From the NCBI GenBank assembly GCA_013390605.1, contig JACAUB010000001.1, forward strand, positions 2,443,086-2,507,085: 64,000 bases of DNA, in the 5' to 3' direction. Shown in pieces: positions 1 through 10,500 of this stretch. The stretch comes from Bacteroidota bacterium. GTDB lineage: Bacteria > Bacteroidota > Bacteroidia > Bacteroidales > Cfx3-03. Position numbers and translations under genes: made by a program. The notes under the pieces are model-generated. The model was not told the origin of the DNA. It saw only the letters and a list, made by a program, of their open reading frames with translations, and did no database searches. Numbering within the stretch: the stretch's first letter is position 1; each line of letters opens with the position of its first letter.

Positions 1-167
1 TTAGAGAAAGATGGAAAGACGCTGAATATCTCTGTCTGAAACAAGCTGCTAATCTGATATATTACCATTCAGACAAAGGAAGATTCTATTTATTGGAAAC
101 TATTTCCCTCGGTCTCTTTTCCGGTTACAATCAGAATGAACAAATGATAGTTAAGAACGATTACTAA
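1..167 (+). CDS. C-terminal fragment of an unknown protein, cut by the window edge
   Basis: An open frame enters from the left edge (first full codon at base 3) and stops with TAA at 165-167, giving about 54 residues. It ends in ...NQNEQMIVKNDY, and its middle part (LKQAANLIYYHSDKGRFY) has the mixed composition of a real protein rather than of a shadow frame. No domain is recognisable. It is convergent with the RND pump gene, whose stop lies 79 bases further right. It could still be a chance frame, because no start or upstream sequence is visible. Confidence 0.4.
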   Translation, partial: RERWKDAEYLCLKQAANLIYYHSDKGRFYLLETISLGLFSGYNQNEQMIVKNDY

Positions 168-245
168 TATTAAAAGGCGTACCTTATTTCTTCGTTGGAG
201 CTGTAAATGACGTGATGAATACTGATTTCTGTATGTTCTCGCAGC

Positions 246-3200
246 TTACTTCGTTTCTTCTTCTTCAATTTCATTGACCACTTCAGAATCTTTGTAAAAG
301 AGTCTGAGTAATGATGGAAACACTATAAGAAGTAAAGGCAAAGCGATGATAAATCCTCCAATAACAGCAATCGCTAACGGTTGATGCATTTGTGCACCGG
401 CACCTATTCCGGTAGCCAATGGTAATAAGGCGATAATAGCACCCAATGCTGTCATTAGTTTAGGCCGGAGACGGGTTGAGATTGCATAGATTAACGATTC
501 ATCTACGGTTCCAGTCTTTCGGTTTGTTACAAATTGTTGGAATGTAAAGATAGCATTCTCCCCTATGATACCGACGATCATAATCAAGCCGGTGTAGCTT
601 CCAACATTTAATGGTGTTTTAGTCAGGAAAAGTAAAATAAGACTTCCTGCTGTACCCAATACAGCAATGAATAAAATGATCAGTGCTACCCTGAAATCGC
701 GAAACAGGAAAAGCATCAAAGCAAAGACAAGCAAACTGGCAAGGATTAAGATCATTAAAAGTTCGTCAAATGATTTCTTCTGTTCAGCATAAGCTCCACC
801 ATAAGAGATGTGATATCCCTGTGGTAAAGAGATATTTGATTTAATATTATGTTGAATATCCTTCATTACACTTCCCAGATCGCGTTCGTTAAGACGAGCT
901 GTTACCAAACCCATTGATTGAAGGTCTTCTCTATTAATCTCAGCTACTCCCTCTTTCAGTTCAACATTGGCAAAAGAGGACAATGGTTTTAGTGTTCCAT
1001 CTGGTGTAAAGAATGATTGTTGTTTCATTTTTTCAACGCCACTGGTGTGTCCTTCAGGATAGATCATCCGAATATCTGTACGTTGCTCCTTCTCAAAGAT
1101 AGAACCCACTACCACCCCTTCTAACTGGGTTTGTAACTGAAATTGAAAAGAGGTAGGCGTTATATTATATTGTGCCAGCTTCTGCGCATCCGGCTTAACC
1201 TCTACAGAAGGACCGGCAATGGTTATTCCATCAAAGACATCGGCTGTACCCTGAACCTTGCTTACTTCGGCTGCAACAAGTTTTGACAGCTCCTTAAGTT
1301 TATCCTGGTTATCTCCAAAGATCTTAATCTCGATAGGTTCTGCTGAAGCCATTAAGTCGCCCAGCATATCACCAATCACTTGTCCAAACTCAATACGTAA
1401 AGCGGGTTGTGTTGCTTCTACTTTTTTACGGATATCATCGATAACCTCTTCTGTTGTACGGGAACGATCCTTTTTTAGTTGGATAAGATAGTCTCCTCGA
1501 TTAGGTTCAGTGATAAACAAACCCATCTGAGCACCTGTCCGTCGAGAATAACTTTCTTCTTCAGGGATGCCTATAACAATCTTTTCAACCTCCTGAAGTA
1601 TCTTATCAACAGCATCAGGAGAAGTGCCGGGAGGGGCCGTATAATCAAGCACAATAGAACCTTCATCCATCTCAGGAAGGAAGCCGGTCTCTAAACGTGG
1701 CAAGATAAAATAAATGGAGCCTAATAAGAGCAGAACAAAGAAAATACTTAGGAAAGGTCTATGAATAAAGAAAGAGACCCATTTTTGAGGATGCGCTATT
1801 TTGGCTTTAATTGGCTTGACAGTTTTCTTCTTATTTTGTATATCAGTTAATAAAAGATATACGACCGGTAATCCTAGCCATGTTACAATAAACGAGCAAA
1901 CCAATGTGATGATCATCGTATTGGTTAATACAGTGAAATAGGCTCCGGCTACCCCTCCCATTAACATAAAGGGTATAAAAATAACAATTGTGCTGATTGA
2001 AGACCCTACCATTGATGGTAGAAGGTAATGAATGGCCTGATGAACCAACTGTTTAGATGTTCGATTAGGAAACTCTTCGTGGGTTCGGTGTATCTGCTCG
2101 ACTACAACTACTGCATCATCAATAATCAGACCTATTGCTGCTGCAATAGCACCCAATGTCATGATATTCATGGTAAAGCCAAAACTATAGAGTACCACCA
2201 CCGTTAACATTAGCGTAATTGGAATGGTAATTAAGATAGTTGCGCTTGCTTTTAACGATCGTAAGAAGAGCACTGCAACAAATATTGCCAGGAACAATCC
2301 AAGCCAAAGACTATCATTTACACTGCTAATACTCTCTTCAACAAAGTCGGATTGATTATAATATGGTTTTAATTTAACGCCTTTTGGAAGGATCTTTTCG
2401 AGTTCTGCTTTCTTTGAGATGATATTCTCAGAGAGTTTAGTCAGATTGGCCTCAGGTTGTTTAATAATTGCAACTAACAGGGCCTGTTTGCCATTGGCAT
2501 TTATTTTTATATACTCTACTTTTTCCTGGATTTCTACCTTAGCAATATCTTTTAGTTTCAGAATTCGTTTACCAGTATTTTTAATAACGACATTCTCTAT
2601 ATCGGCTTTGTTGTACAATCCAGCATCGGTAATCGTTAAATACAGTCGTCTGTAATCAGATATTAAACCATTGGAATTAATAAAATTGGTTTGCCCCAAT
2701 ACAGTACTAAGCTGATCAATTGTAATGCCGGCAGCACTCATTTTTTGAGGTGATGGCTCAATCCAAAACTCTTTTACTTTACCACCAATAACGCGTACAT
2801 CTGCAATTCCCTGTATCTGCGAAAGGTATGGTTTAACAATATAACGTGCAATCAGATTTAACTCAACTGGTGACTTTGTAGTACTCTCCAGTGTATATCC
2901 CATTACTGGTAATATAGAAGGATTCATCTTTTCAATCTCAAAATGAACAGAAGATGGTAAATCACCTTTAATCTGATTAATTCGAGACTCAAGCATTTGT
3001 AAGTTAAAATTGATATCAGAGTTCCAATTTAGAAAAGCAGAGATCTCACAAGTCCCCCTGCTGGTAGCACTCCTGATCAATGAGATATCAGGTATTTGTT
3101 TTATTGCATTTTCAAGAGGTTGTGTCACCGATATCATCATCTTGTCGACGGGTTGCTCACCATCGTCAGCTATCACCTTGATCTTTGGAAATGTAATTTC

Positions 3201-3308
3201 AGGAAAAAGCGAAATCTGCATCTTACTATAGGAAAAGACACCAAATGCGATGATTAAAGCGAGAACAATTGATATAGGGTGTTTATATCCGTGAAAATAA
3301 TGCTTCAT
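246..3308 (-). CDS. RND family efflux transporter, inner-membrane pump subunit
   Basis: This is a proton-driven inner-membrane pump of the AcrB/HAE1/CusA superfamily, which works with a periplasmic adaptor and an outer-membrane channel to expel toxic compounds. The 1020-residue length is normal for the family. The first membrane helix is at about residues 11-29, followed by a large periplasmic loop. The fourth helix region carries the intramembrane pair D397-D398 within GLIIDDAVVVVE, matching the proton-relay aspartates of AcrB. A second periplasmic loop and a second set of helices follow, with GGAYAEQKKSFDEL at the start of the C-terminal membrane block. It is the last gene of a leftward operon behind the adaptor and outer-membrane factor genes, 99 bases after the adaptor. 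The substrate (drug or metal) cannot be read from sequence. Confidence 0.93.
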   Translation of the reverse strand: MKHYFHGYKHPISIVLALIIAFGVFSYSKMQISLFPEITFPKIKVIADDGEQPVDKMMISVTQPLENAIKQIPDISLIRSATSRGTCEISAFLNWNSDINFNLQMLESRINQIKGDLPSSVHFEIEKMNPSILPVMGYTLESTTKSPVELNLIARYIVKPYLSQIQGIADVRVIGGKVKEFWIEPSPQKMSAAGITIDQLSTVLGQTNFINSNGLISDYRRLYLTITDAGLYNKADIENVVIKNTGKRILKLKDIAKVEIQEKVEYIKINANGKQALLVAIIKQPEANLTKLSENIISKKAELEKILPKGVKLKPYYNQSDFVEESISSVNDSLWLGLFLAIFVAVLFLRSLKASATILITIPITLMLTVVVLYSFGFTMNIMTLGAIAAAIGLIIDDAVVVVEQIHRTHEEFPNRTSKQLVHQAIHYLLPSMVGSSISTIVIFIPFMLMGGVAGAYFTVLTNTMIITLVCSFIVTWLGLPVVYLLLTDIQNKKKTVKPIKAKIAHPQKWVSFFIHRPFLSIFFVLLLLGSIYFILPRLETGFLPEMDEGSIVLDYTAPPGTSPDAVDKILQEVEKIVIGIPEEESYSRRTGAQMGLFITEPNRGDYLIQLKKDRSRTTEEVIDDIRKKVEATQPALRIEFGQVIGDMLGDLMASAEPIEIKIFGDNQDKLKELSKLVAAEVSKVQGTADVFDGITIAGPSVEVKPDAQKLAQYNITPTSFQFQLQTQLEGVVVGSIFEKEQRTDIRMIYPEGHTSGVEKMKQQSFFTPDGTLKPLSSFANVELKEGVAEINREDLQSMGLVTARLNERDLGSVMKDIQHNIKSNISLPQGYHISYGGAYAEQKKSFDELLMILILASLLVFALMLFLFRDFRVALIILFIAVLGTAGSLILLFLTKTPLNVGSYTGLIMIVGIIGENAIFTFQQFVTNRKTGTVDESLIYAISTRLRPKLMTALGAIIALLPLATGIGAGAQMHQPLAIAVIGGFIIALPLLLIVFPSLLRLFYKDSEVVNEIEEEETK

Positions 3309-3407
3309 AAGATCAAAAGTTTATTCAAATGTGTTAAGTAAAGTTGACAGATTCATAGATATAGCTATTTCGAATAGCTCATTGATTGTCAATTTATTTA
3401 AGTCTTA

Positions 3408-4358
3408 TTATTTTTTTAATATCACTTTTGCAGTATCAGGCAATCCATAATTACCCGAAACAAGGAAACGTTCTTTCAGAGAGAATGAAGGCTCAACTAT
3501 CTCAACTCTATCAGTAGTTTCGATTCCTTTTTTAACTAACACCTTTACCGCAACAGTATCATTAATCATTTTCATTACCCAAAAGGCGGATTGTGTTTCA
3601 TTTGAAAGCAATGTTGATTTGGGTAGAACGGTAGCGTTTCTTTTCAACGATTTTATCAATTGAACTTTAGCAATAAGATTTTCGGGGACCCCCACTATGC
3701 TTTGAGGCATAATAACAAAGCTCTCTGTTTGTGAAACCGCATCCATAGAGGGTAGATTTGTTTTGATGGTTCCTTTGATCTCTCTGCCATCCGGAAGCAA
3801 AAGCGTGCAGAATTTTGACTTTGCAATGAGCTGATGAAGTTCATAAGGAGCCTCAAGTAAGAAGACCATACTTGATTGCTCAGCTATATTTGCTACTTCA
3901 TCACCCTCCATTACATTATCACCCCTTTGTCTCGTAACTGATGTAACAATACCTGAAGTGGATGCCTTTATTTTTATTAATCCATTAAAATGAATCGCGC
4001 TATCCTTAGGCGCATAGTTTTTCAGTGCAACCGACTCTTTCGTTCTCACAACCATTAAGATATCGCCTTTTTTAACCTGATCTCCAGGCTTAAGGTCTAT
4101 CTTTTCTATCTGACCAGCAATAGTTGAACGGACACTACTTTTCTTAATAAACGAACTTATCGCATTTAGTTCAACCTTTTCAACCATGGGTTCAATAGAA
4201 ACAGAAGTAACCGTTACAGGTGTTTTAGCTTCAACTGCCTTTTCTTCTTGTTGTGTTGTCTGTTTGCACCCTGTAATACTTATAAAAAAACCAAAAAAGA
4301 GGATAACACCTACCTTTCCTGATAAACCATTATTCCTGATTATCTTTTTACTATTCAT
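3408..4358 (-). CDS. RND periplasmic adaptor lipoprotein (membrane fusion protein)
   Basis: This is the adaptor subunit that bridges the RND pump and the TolC-like channel in the periplasm. The 316-residue protein starts with a basic N-terminus, a hydrophobic stretch and a lipobox ending in SITGC at about residue 31, so it is predicted to be a lipoprotein. A biotinyl/lipoyl-like half-motif (IEKIDLKPGDQVKKGDILMVV) lies at about residues 83-104. A second hammerhead half follows (IKASTSGIVTSVTRQRGDNV), then beta-barrel and C-terminal domains. Its start lies 4 bases past the stop of the outer-membrane factor gene, which indicates translational coupling. It is shorter than E. coli AcrA, with almost no coiled-coil hairpin between the lipoyl halves. 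Confidence 0.88.
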   Translation of the reverse strand: MNSKKIIRNNGLSGKVGVILFFGFFISITGCKQTTQQEEKAVEAKTPVTVTSVSIEPMVEKVELNAISSFIKKSSVRSTIAGQIEKIDLKPGDQVKKGDILMVVRTKESVALKNYAPKDSAIHFNGLIKIKASTSGIVTSVTRQRGDNVMEGDEVANIAEQSSMVFLLEAPYELHQLIAKSKFCTLLLPDGREIKGTIKTNLPSMDAVSQTESFVIMPQSIVGVPENLIAKVQLIKSLKRNATVLPKSTLLSNETQSAFWVMKMINDTVAVKVLVKKGIETTDRVEIVEPSFSLKERFLVSGNYGLPDTAKVILKK

Positions 4359-4362
4359 ATCT

Positions 4363-5604
4363 CTATTGTTGTTTTAGATAATTAAGTTCGTTGATTAATT
4401 GCAATCTCTTGATGGTTGTTTGGTTCAGTGTTTTATTAAGTGTCAAAAGATTTTTCACAGAACTCAGATACTCTGTAATAGAGATCAAACCATTCCCCAT
4501 CTGAATCTTTGCCATCGAATTAAAATCACGTAAAGTAAGAAGTTGCTCATTAATTTGTGAAATCACTTTTGCTGTTATTGAAAGCTCGGCATAAAGCTGC
4601 ATAATCTGTTGATTATATTGTGATTTAAAAAAATGTTGATAGGAAGAGCGTGAAAGTTCAGAAAGTGTTAATTTTTGAATTTGTAGTTTTCTTTGTCCAC
4701 CATCATATAATGGAATGTTTAAATTGATTCCTGCGCTGACACCAAAACGTTTGTATATATTTTCGAGGGTGCTACTCATTAAACCAGCATCAGCAAATAA
4801 ATTAAGTTTAGGACGAATCTGATCAGCAATTATCTTTTTTTCATTCTCAATTTTAAGGCTGTCTATTCTAAATTGCATGAAGAGCGGTGACTGCTCAATA
4901 TTTAACTCCTTTGAGTCTACTATCTCCGGTTGAGCAAGCTTAACATTAGTCGGATCATTTATACCACACAATAAGTTTAATGAATATAAATCATTTTCAT
5001 ATTGTCCGTTTAATTGGGTAATCATTAATTCGAGTGACTGTATCTCAACCAATAACGATAAATAATCAGTTTGCTTGTAGATACCACTTTCTACAAGTCG
5101 TTTCATCAATTGCAGCTGATTCTTTAATATCTCGAGCTGACTTTGATTAAAAGTTATTTCGCTATAATCTAAGAAGGCTGTAAGATATTGTGATGTAACC
5201 GCTTTTCTAATATCCTTCACTGATACTTTAATGGAATTTCCAACCATCTGCTTTTGAAGTGACAATCCATTAAAAATATTTTCGCGAGCTTTTTTATCGA
5301 TTATGTTTTTCTTTACACCTACCAGTCCTGAAATATTTGCTCCATTTGTAATTGCCTCATCGTAACCCCAACCTGTTACTACAGGAGAATACATCACTTG
5401 TGAATTAGCATCAATCTGAATCTTTTCGCCTGCTTTAATCAATAAACTGTCCATCTTAACAGCTTGAAACTGGTTTTGATAATCATTTAAAAGAGGGCTA
5501 TTTTTTATAGCCTTATTAATATAATAATCAAGGGGCTGTGTCTGTGAAAAAACCTGAGAACCGAATAACAAAAGATAAATGATAAGAATAAATTGTTTTT
5601 TCAT
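4363..5604 (-). CDS. TolC-family outer membrane efflux protein
   Basis: This is the outer-membrane channel of the tripartite efflux system encoded with the next two leftward genes. The 413-residue protein has a clear signal peptide (MKKQFILIIYLLLFGSQVFSQ, cleaved near residue 20-21). After that come long amphipathic helices rich in Q, L, K, N and S, typical of the OEP/TolC alpha-barrel. The repeat-like segments LDYYINKAIKNSPLL (N-terminal half) and LNIPLYDGGQRKLQIQKL (second half, the usual P-L-Y/F-D-G-G-x-R turn) mark the two OEP units. It is the first gene of the operon. It is slightly short for the family (usually 420-480 residues). Confidence 0.9.
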   Translation of the reverse strand: MKKQFILIIYLLLFGSQVFSQTQPLDYYINKAIKNSPLLNDYQNQFQAVKMDSLLIKAGEKIQIDANSQVMYSPVVTGWGYDEAITNGANISGLVGVKKNIIDKKARENIFNGLSLQKQMVGNSIKVSVKDIRKAVTSQYLTAFLDYSEITFNQSQLEILKNQLQLMKRLVESGIYKQTDYLSLLVEIQSLELMITQLNGQYENDLYSLNLLCGINDPTNVKLAQPEIVDSKELNIEQSPLFMQFRIDSLKIENEKKIIADQIRPKLNLFADAGLMSSTLENIYKRFGVSAGINLNIPLYDGGQRKLQIQKLTLSELSRSSYQHFFKSQYNQQIMQLYAELSITAKVISQINEQLLTLRDFNSMAKIQMGNGLISITEYLSSVKNLLTLNKTLNQTTIKRLQLINELNYLKQQ

Positions 5605-6021
5605 ACCGATAAAGGTTAGCGGAAGATATAATTAGAATAAGTTATTCCTCTTTGATTAATAATTAAGATAAAAAAATAACGGAATGGTTTAAATAATGTT
5701 AAAAATAATCTCAAACGAGAATGGCCAAATTTAAGAAAACAATAGATATAAAATCCTTTCAAAGAAAAAGTTATTGGGACTATTTTCTTCAGAATGTCTA
5801 CAGAATTAGTCACTTTACACATCCGTTTTTGATTTCAAAAAGTAAAAACAGCTTATTCTAATTCGATAATCTAAATTAAAATTTAAGAACCTGATAACAA
5901 GAAAATATCTAGAACTTTCACGAGACCTTTTTAAGATAAAAAAATATTGCTTTTACAAAATTGCTGAACTATTTTTACTTAAATAAAAAAATGAAATAGA
6001 TAACCCTTAAATTCTTCTTCT
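5605..6021. other. Divergent intergenic region between efflux operon and nitroreductase
   Basis: This is a strongly AT-rich 417-base spacer separating two divergent transcription units, so it should contain both promoters. A TAAATTTG sequence on the minus strand (5726-5733) matches the Bacteroidota -7 consensus TAnnTTTG and would give a 5' leader of about 120 bases for the efflux operon. No TTG is present at the right distance upstream of it. No gene was recognised. A 68-codon minus-strand frame at 5616-5822 looks like chance. Confidence 0.5.
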
Positions 6022-6552
6022 ATGAATCTTCTAGAGATTGCAAAAGCACGTTATTCATGCAGAAACTTCAAACCAGACTTAGTTGAAAAGGACAAAATAA
6101 TGACATTACTAGAAGCCGCCAGAGTAGCACCATCTGGTGTCAACTTTCAACCCTGGCACTTTATTGTTATTCAGTCGTCTGAAAATCTGGAAAAGATTCA
6201 CCAGGCATATAAGCGGGAATGGCTAAAAACAGCTCCACTAATTATAGTGGCATGTGGTGATCATGATTTATCATGGAGAAGAAATGACGGAAAGGATATT
6301 CTAGATATTGATGTAACCATTGCAATAGATCATCTTATTTTGCAAGCAACAGAGTTAGGGCTGGGAACTTGTTGGGTATGCAATTTTAACGTTATAAGGC
6401 TTAAAGAAAACTTAAAATTACCAGATCATATCGAACCGATTGCAATTATTCCAATTGGCTATCCAAATGATGTTACAGATCCCGATAGGCATGATATAAA
6501 AAGAAAGTCTTTGAATGAAATCGTTCACTGGGAGTCGATATCTATTTTATAA
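6022..6552 (+). CDS. Nitroreductase family FMN-dependent oxidoreductase
   Basis: This is a small cytoplasmic flavoprotein (176 residues) of the nitroreductase superfamily, which uses NAD(P)H and FMN to reduce nitro groups, quinones or related substrates. Family marks are RYSCRNF at residues 10-16 (the R-x-S-x-R-x-F FMN phosphate-binding element), AARVAPSGVNFQPWHFIVI at about 32-50 (P-S-x-x-N-x-Q-P-W/F motif), and a C-terminal block LGLGTCWVCNF ... IPIGYP that closes the FMN site. The length fits the short NfsA/NfnB-like group. It is a single gene with its own divergent promoter region. The in vivo substrate is unknown. Confidence 0.9.
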   Translation: MNLLEIAKARYSCRNFKPDLVEKDKIMTLLEAARVAPSGVNFQPWHFIVIQSSENLEKIHQAYKREWLKTAPLIIVACGDHDLSWRRNDGKDILDIDVTIAIDHLILQATELGLGTCWVCNFNVIRLKENLKLPDHIEPIAIIPIGYPNDVTDPDRHDIKRKSLNEIVHWESISIL

Positions 6553-6573
6553 AATACTTAATCAAATAGCACA

Positions 6574-7485
6574 TCAGTGCTTTACAACAATTTTCTTACT
6601 ATCCGTACCTACCCTAACAAAATAAAGACCATTTCGATAAGGTAGCATATTAATGGATGCATATCCATTCAACGATTTTGTTCTAAAAATAACAGAACCA
6701 GTTATATCAAGAATCTCTATCGTTTTATTAAATATTCCCGGTTTATCTATTTCTACAATGAGTGTTTCACTTACCGGATTAGGATAAGCTAACAGCTTTG
6801 ACTTACGAAACTCATTTACATAATCTAGCCCTCGATTATTAATTTCTTTAGTACCTAAAGAACTTCCGTTAACACCAGAAGAAGCATTAATTGAAGAATC
6901 GATATTTCTATTTTTCAATATTCCTGAAATAGCAGTATCCGATTTACTTAATGAAATCAATGTACTATCTTTGAAAGCATTTATTCCACTTGAATTCACC
7001 GTAGATCGAATCTCGATTCCACTGGTAGCAAATATCCTATAGTTAACAGAATTTGATGTACCTGAATCTATTGAATGAGTCTTGCTTTCAAAAATATATG
7101 TTTCAGCACCATGTGTACTTACACGTGTTTTAAAGTTGCCCGTATTATTCTTTGGCCAACCAGATACCAGAATCCGGCCAAGTAAAACGGGTTTATTACC
7201 AACACCATAACTACCTAAAAATATTGGACTTTCTACTGCACTGATAATTGTAGCAGGAAGAATAATTTCCCCAACAAAGGAATCACCACATTTAAAAAGA
7301 ATAACATCACCAGAGTGCATTTTGGGTAACTCAAAATTCAATTTTGAGATGCTCTTCCATGGAAAAGCATTTGAAGTCCCTGAATTTTTGTCACTACCCG
7401 AATTTGAGATATAATAAGTGTTCGCAATAGCAGAATTAGCATAGATTAAACAACCTAATAGAACTATTGTAAATAGTTTAATCAT
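6574..7485 (-). CDS. Short secreted protein with beta-helix-like N-terminus and T9SS sorting domain
   Basis: The start at 7485 was chosen because it begins a signal peptide (MIKLFTIVLLGCLIYANSA); the longer frame to 7569 adds 28 residues that do not fit. After the signal comes TYYISNSGSDKNSGTS, the usual opening of right-handed parallel beta-helix polysaccharide lyase-like proteins, and about 90 residues of that fold. A serine/asparagine-rich linker follows. The last ~75 residues (KLLAYPNPVSETLIVEI ... NGLYFVRVGTDSKKIVVKH) are a type A T9SS C-terminal sorting domain, so the protein should be exported by the Por system and anchored or released at the surface. At 303 residues it lacks most of the beta-helix seen in relatives, so an internal deletion is likely and catalytic activity is doubtful. 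Confidence 0.8.
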   Translation of the reverse strand: MIKLFTIVLLGCLIYANSAIANTYYISNSGSDKNSGTSNAFPWKSISKLNFELPKMHSGDVILFKCGDSFVGEIILPATIISAVESPIFLGSYGVGNKPVLLGRILVSGWPKNNTGNFKTRVSTHGAETYIFESKTHSIDSGTSNSVNYRIFATSGIEIRSTVNSSGINAFKDSTLISLSKSDTAISGILKNRNIDSSINASSGVNGSSLGTKEINNRGLDYVNEFRKSKLLAYPNPVSETLIVEIDKPGIFNKTIEILDITGSVIFRTKSLNGYASINMLPYRNGLYFVRVGTDSKKIVVKH

Positions 7486-7592
7486 ACTATGTATTCTTGC
7501 AACACCCATGCCTGTAATTGAATTTATGAACTCATAATAAGTAACAGGTCGCCAAACCTTTTTCAGCAACCTGCTACTTATTCGTTCATTTC

Positions 7593-10500
7593 TTATTGAA
7601 AATATTTAACATTTTGATCAAACAATGCTTGTGCTTTTGTAGCCAACTGTTTCTGTTTGTAACTAGTTGTCACAGTCGTTAATTGTTGCATTACACCCAA
7701 TGCTGTTCGCATCTCTTCCTGAAACACAACACGGCGATCAGGTGAATAGCTATTATAATATGTCAGATCCTGACTATAATATTTCAGCATTAGTTCTACC
7801 AAATCATTCGCCTTCTTTATATCACCAACCTGATAATAGAGTTCAACAAATGAGAGATCATATGATTCGGGTATAAACTTCTTATAGGGAAAGCATTTTT
7901 CATTCAACACTAAAAGATCAATAGCTTTCTTCTTTTCATTATGCCGAATCATCCATCCTGCTGTCCGTACTACATTTTGTTTAAAACGCATGATATTTGT
8001 TCTGCTCTCCGGATCAACATACACTTTAGGATCAGCCAGATTACCCCACTTACATTTGTTCATCAAAATATCATACGAACCATAACCATCAATCCCCCCC
8101 ATACTATTTACATAGTCGGTAGAATCTGTTTTGACAGGCATAAATTTATAAGCCCATCCTTCCAAAAAGCAGAATTTATCAATATCTGCACACTTAGCAA
8201 CGGTCCAGGGAGCTGAAAAATAGACAGGACGTTTCCAATTGTTTGTAGCCAACAAATCGAGTAATACCAAATCATTCTTATAAAGAACGTTCGTTTTGAT
8301 AGTGTAATAAATAGTATCGACCATCATTTTGCGCATATAAGCTGGCACAATTCCATTTCGGAAACAAGCAGCAGTATCAACTGCAATCTTAATTTTTTTA
8401 GTAGGAAAGATCTTAAGTGTACGACCGTTTTCCATCGTAGCAAATGTACGGGGATCACTACTCTTGATAAATCCAATAAAATCTCTAAGGTCTACATAAT
8501 CCTTAATTCCCAAATCATTATAAGGAATAGCATCATTGGTTCCTTGTTGATACTGCTCTTTATTTAACGTTAATGGCATCGGTTCCGACTCATAGTTCTT
8601 CGAAAACAACTGATTAACATACCATGATCCACCTGAGAGCTCTAGATTAACATCACGAACATCAGTTTTAACACCTTCAACCTCCTGATTATACCATAAA
8701 GGATAGGTATCGTTATCTCCATTTGTAAATAAAATACCTTGACTATCACAAGGGACAAGATAATTCTGTCCAAAATCACGTGCAGCATACTTGTTCGACC
8801 GATCATGACTTTTCCAATTCTGCTGTGCCATTATACCCGGCACTAAAATCAGGGTCAATACACCAACTATTCCAACAGCAAGAATTTCCCGATCCTTCAT
8901 TAACTTCTTTAACCAATCGACCAGGCAAACAACACCCAATCCTACCCATATAGCAAACGCCATAAAGGATGCGGCATAAGAATAATCTCTTTCACGAGGT
9001 TCATAAGGCTTTTGATTCAGGAATACCACAATAGCTATCCCCGTCATTATAAAGAGCATAAAGACCATCAAACTACCTTTATAATCTTTCTTTACCTGAT
9101 AGAACATTCCTAATAGCCCCAACAAGAAAGGAAGCATGAAATAAACAGCCTTTCCTTTATTTTGATAACGTTCAGGAAGATCAATCTGGCTATGTCCCAA
9201 CCTGGCCTTATCAATAAATGGAATACCTGTAAGCCAGTTACCGTTGATATTATCACCAAAACTCTGAACATCGTTTTGTCGACCTGAGAAGTTCCACATC
9301 AAGTAACGCATATACATCCAGCCCACCTGATAATCTTTGAAAAAGCGAAGATTTTCTCCAAAAGTAGGACGGCTAAGGGTAGTAGGTTTCCCATCATTTC
9401 CAGTCACACTAATCTGTACTCCAGGACCACCCCATTTTTGATAAAACTCACTAGCTCCTCTCCTATCGGAGTCGCTAGCCCACATACGCGGGAAGATGCT
9501 ACAAAAAGCAGGATCATAAATCGGAGAAACTTCTTTCTGATCATCAATTACAACATACTTTCCGGTTTTAAAATCTTTTTTATAAACCGGATTACCATCT
9601 TTATAGCCTACAACAGGAGCATCATAATAATTTCCATAAGCTAATGGCCAAGTACCATATTGCTCACGATTTAAAAATGAAACTAAACTCAATGGGTCTT
9701 TTGGGGCTCCAAAATTAATAGGTGTACCAGCATTCGAACGAATGACCAACATTAAAAACGAAGAGTAACCTATCAATAAAAAAGTGAAACCAAGTAATAT
9801 TGTATTGAGTAAAACCTTATTCTTTTTGTGCGAATAAATAAGTCCAAAAACAACCAGACCAACTAAAAGAAGAGAATATAAAATGATTCCCGAGTTAAAA
9901 GGCAGTCCGAAACTGTTTACAAAAAAGAGTTCGAAGGTACCTGCCAACTTAGGTATTTCGGGAATAACAAAATACATTACAGTTCCAAGTATTACTATAG
10001 ACGAAAGAAGTGTTACAATAATACCCTTGATAGTGGTTGTTTTATATTTTTTAAAATAAAATAACAGTGCCAAAGCTGGAATAGTCAAAATATTTAGGAG
10101 GTGAACTCCAATTGACAATCCGATGATAAAAGCAATAAAAAGTAACCAACGATTATGATAAGGTTTGTCGACTTCATCTTCCCATCTTAACATTGCCCAC
10201 ACAACAATGGCTGTACATAAAAATGACATTCCGAAAAGGTTTGCTTCTACAGCAGAAAACCAGAATGAATCGCTAAAAGTAAATGCCATAGCACCAATAA
10301 ATCCTGCAGCAAAAACAGTCCACATCTGAACGCTACTCATCTCACCTTCAACATGAATCATCTTACGAGATAATCTGGTGATTATCCAGAAAAGGAATAA
10401 GATGGTAAAACTGCTACTAAGACTCAACATGGCATTAATCAGAATAGCAACCTTATGTACGTTTCCAAACGCGAATAGCGAGAAGAATCGTCCAATAAGT

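Noticed and set aside
5616..5822. 68-codon minus-strand frame upstream of the TolC-like gene
   Set aside because: It lies in the promoter region of the efflux operon, is F/I/R-biased as expected from AT-rich DNA, and has no motif.
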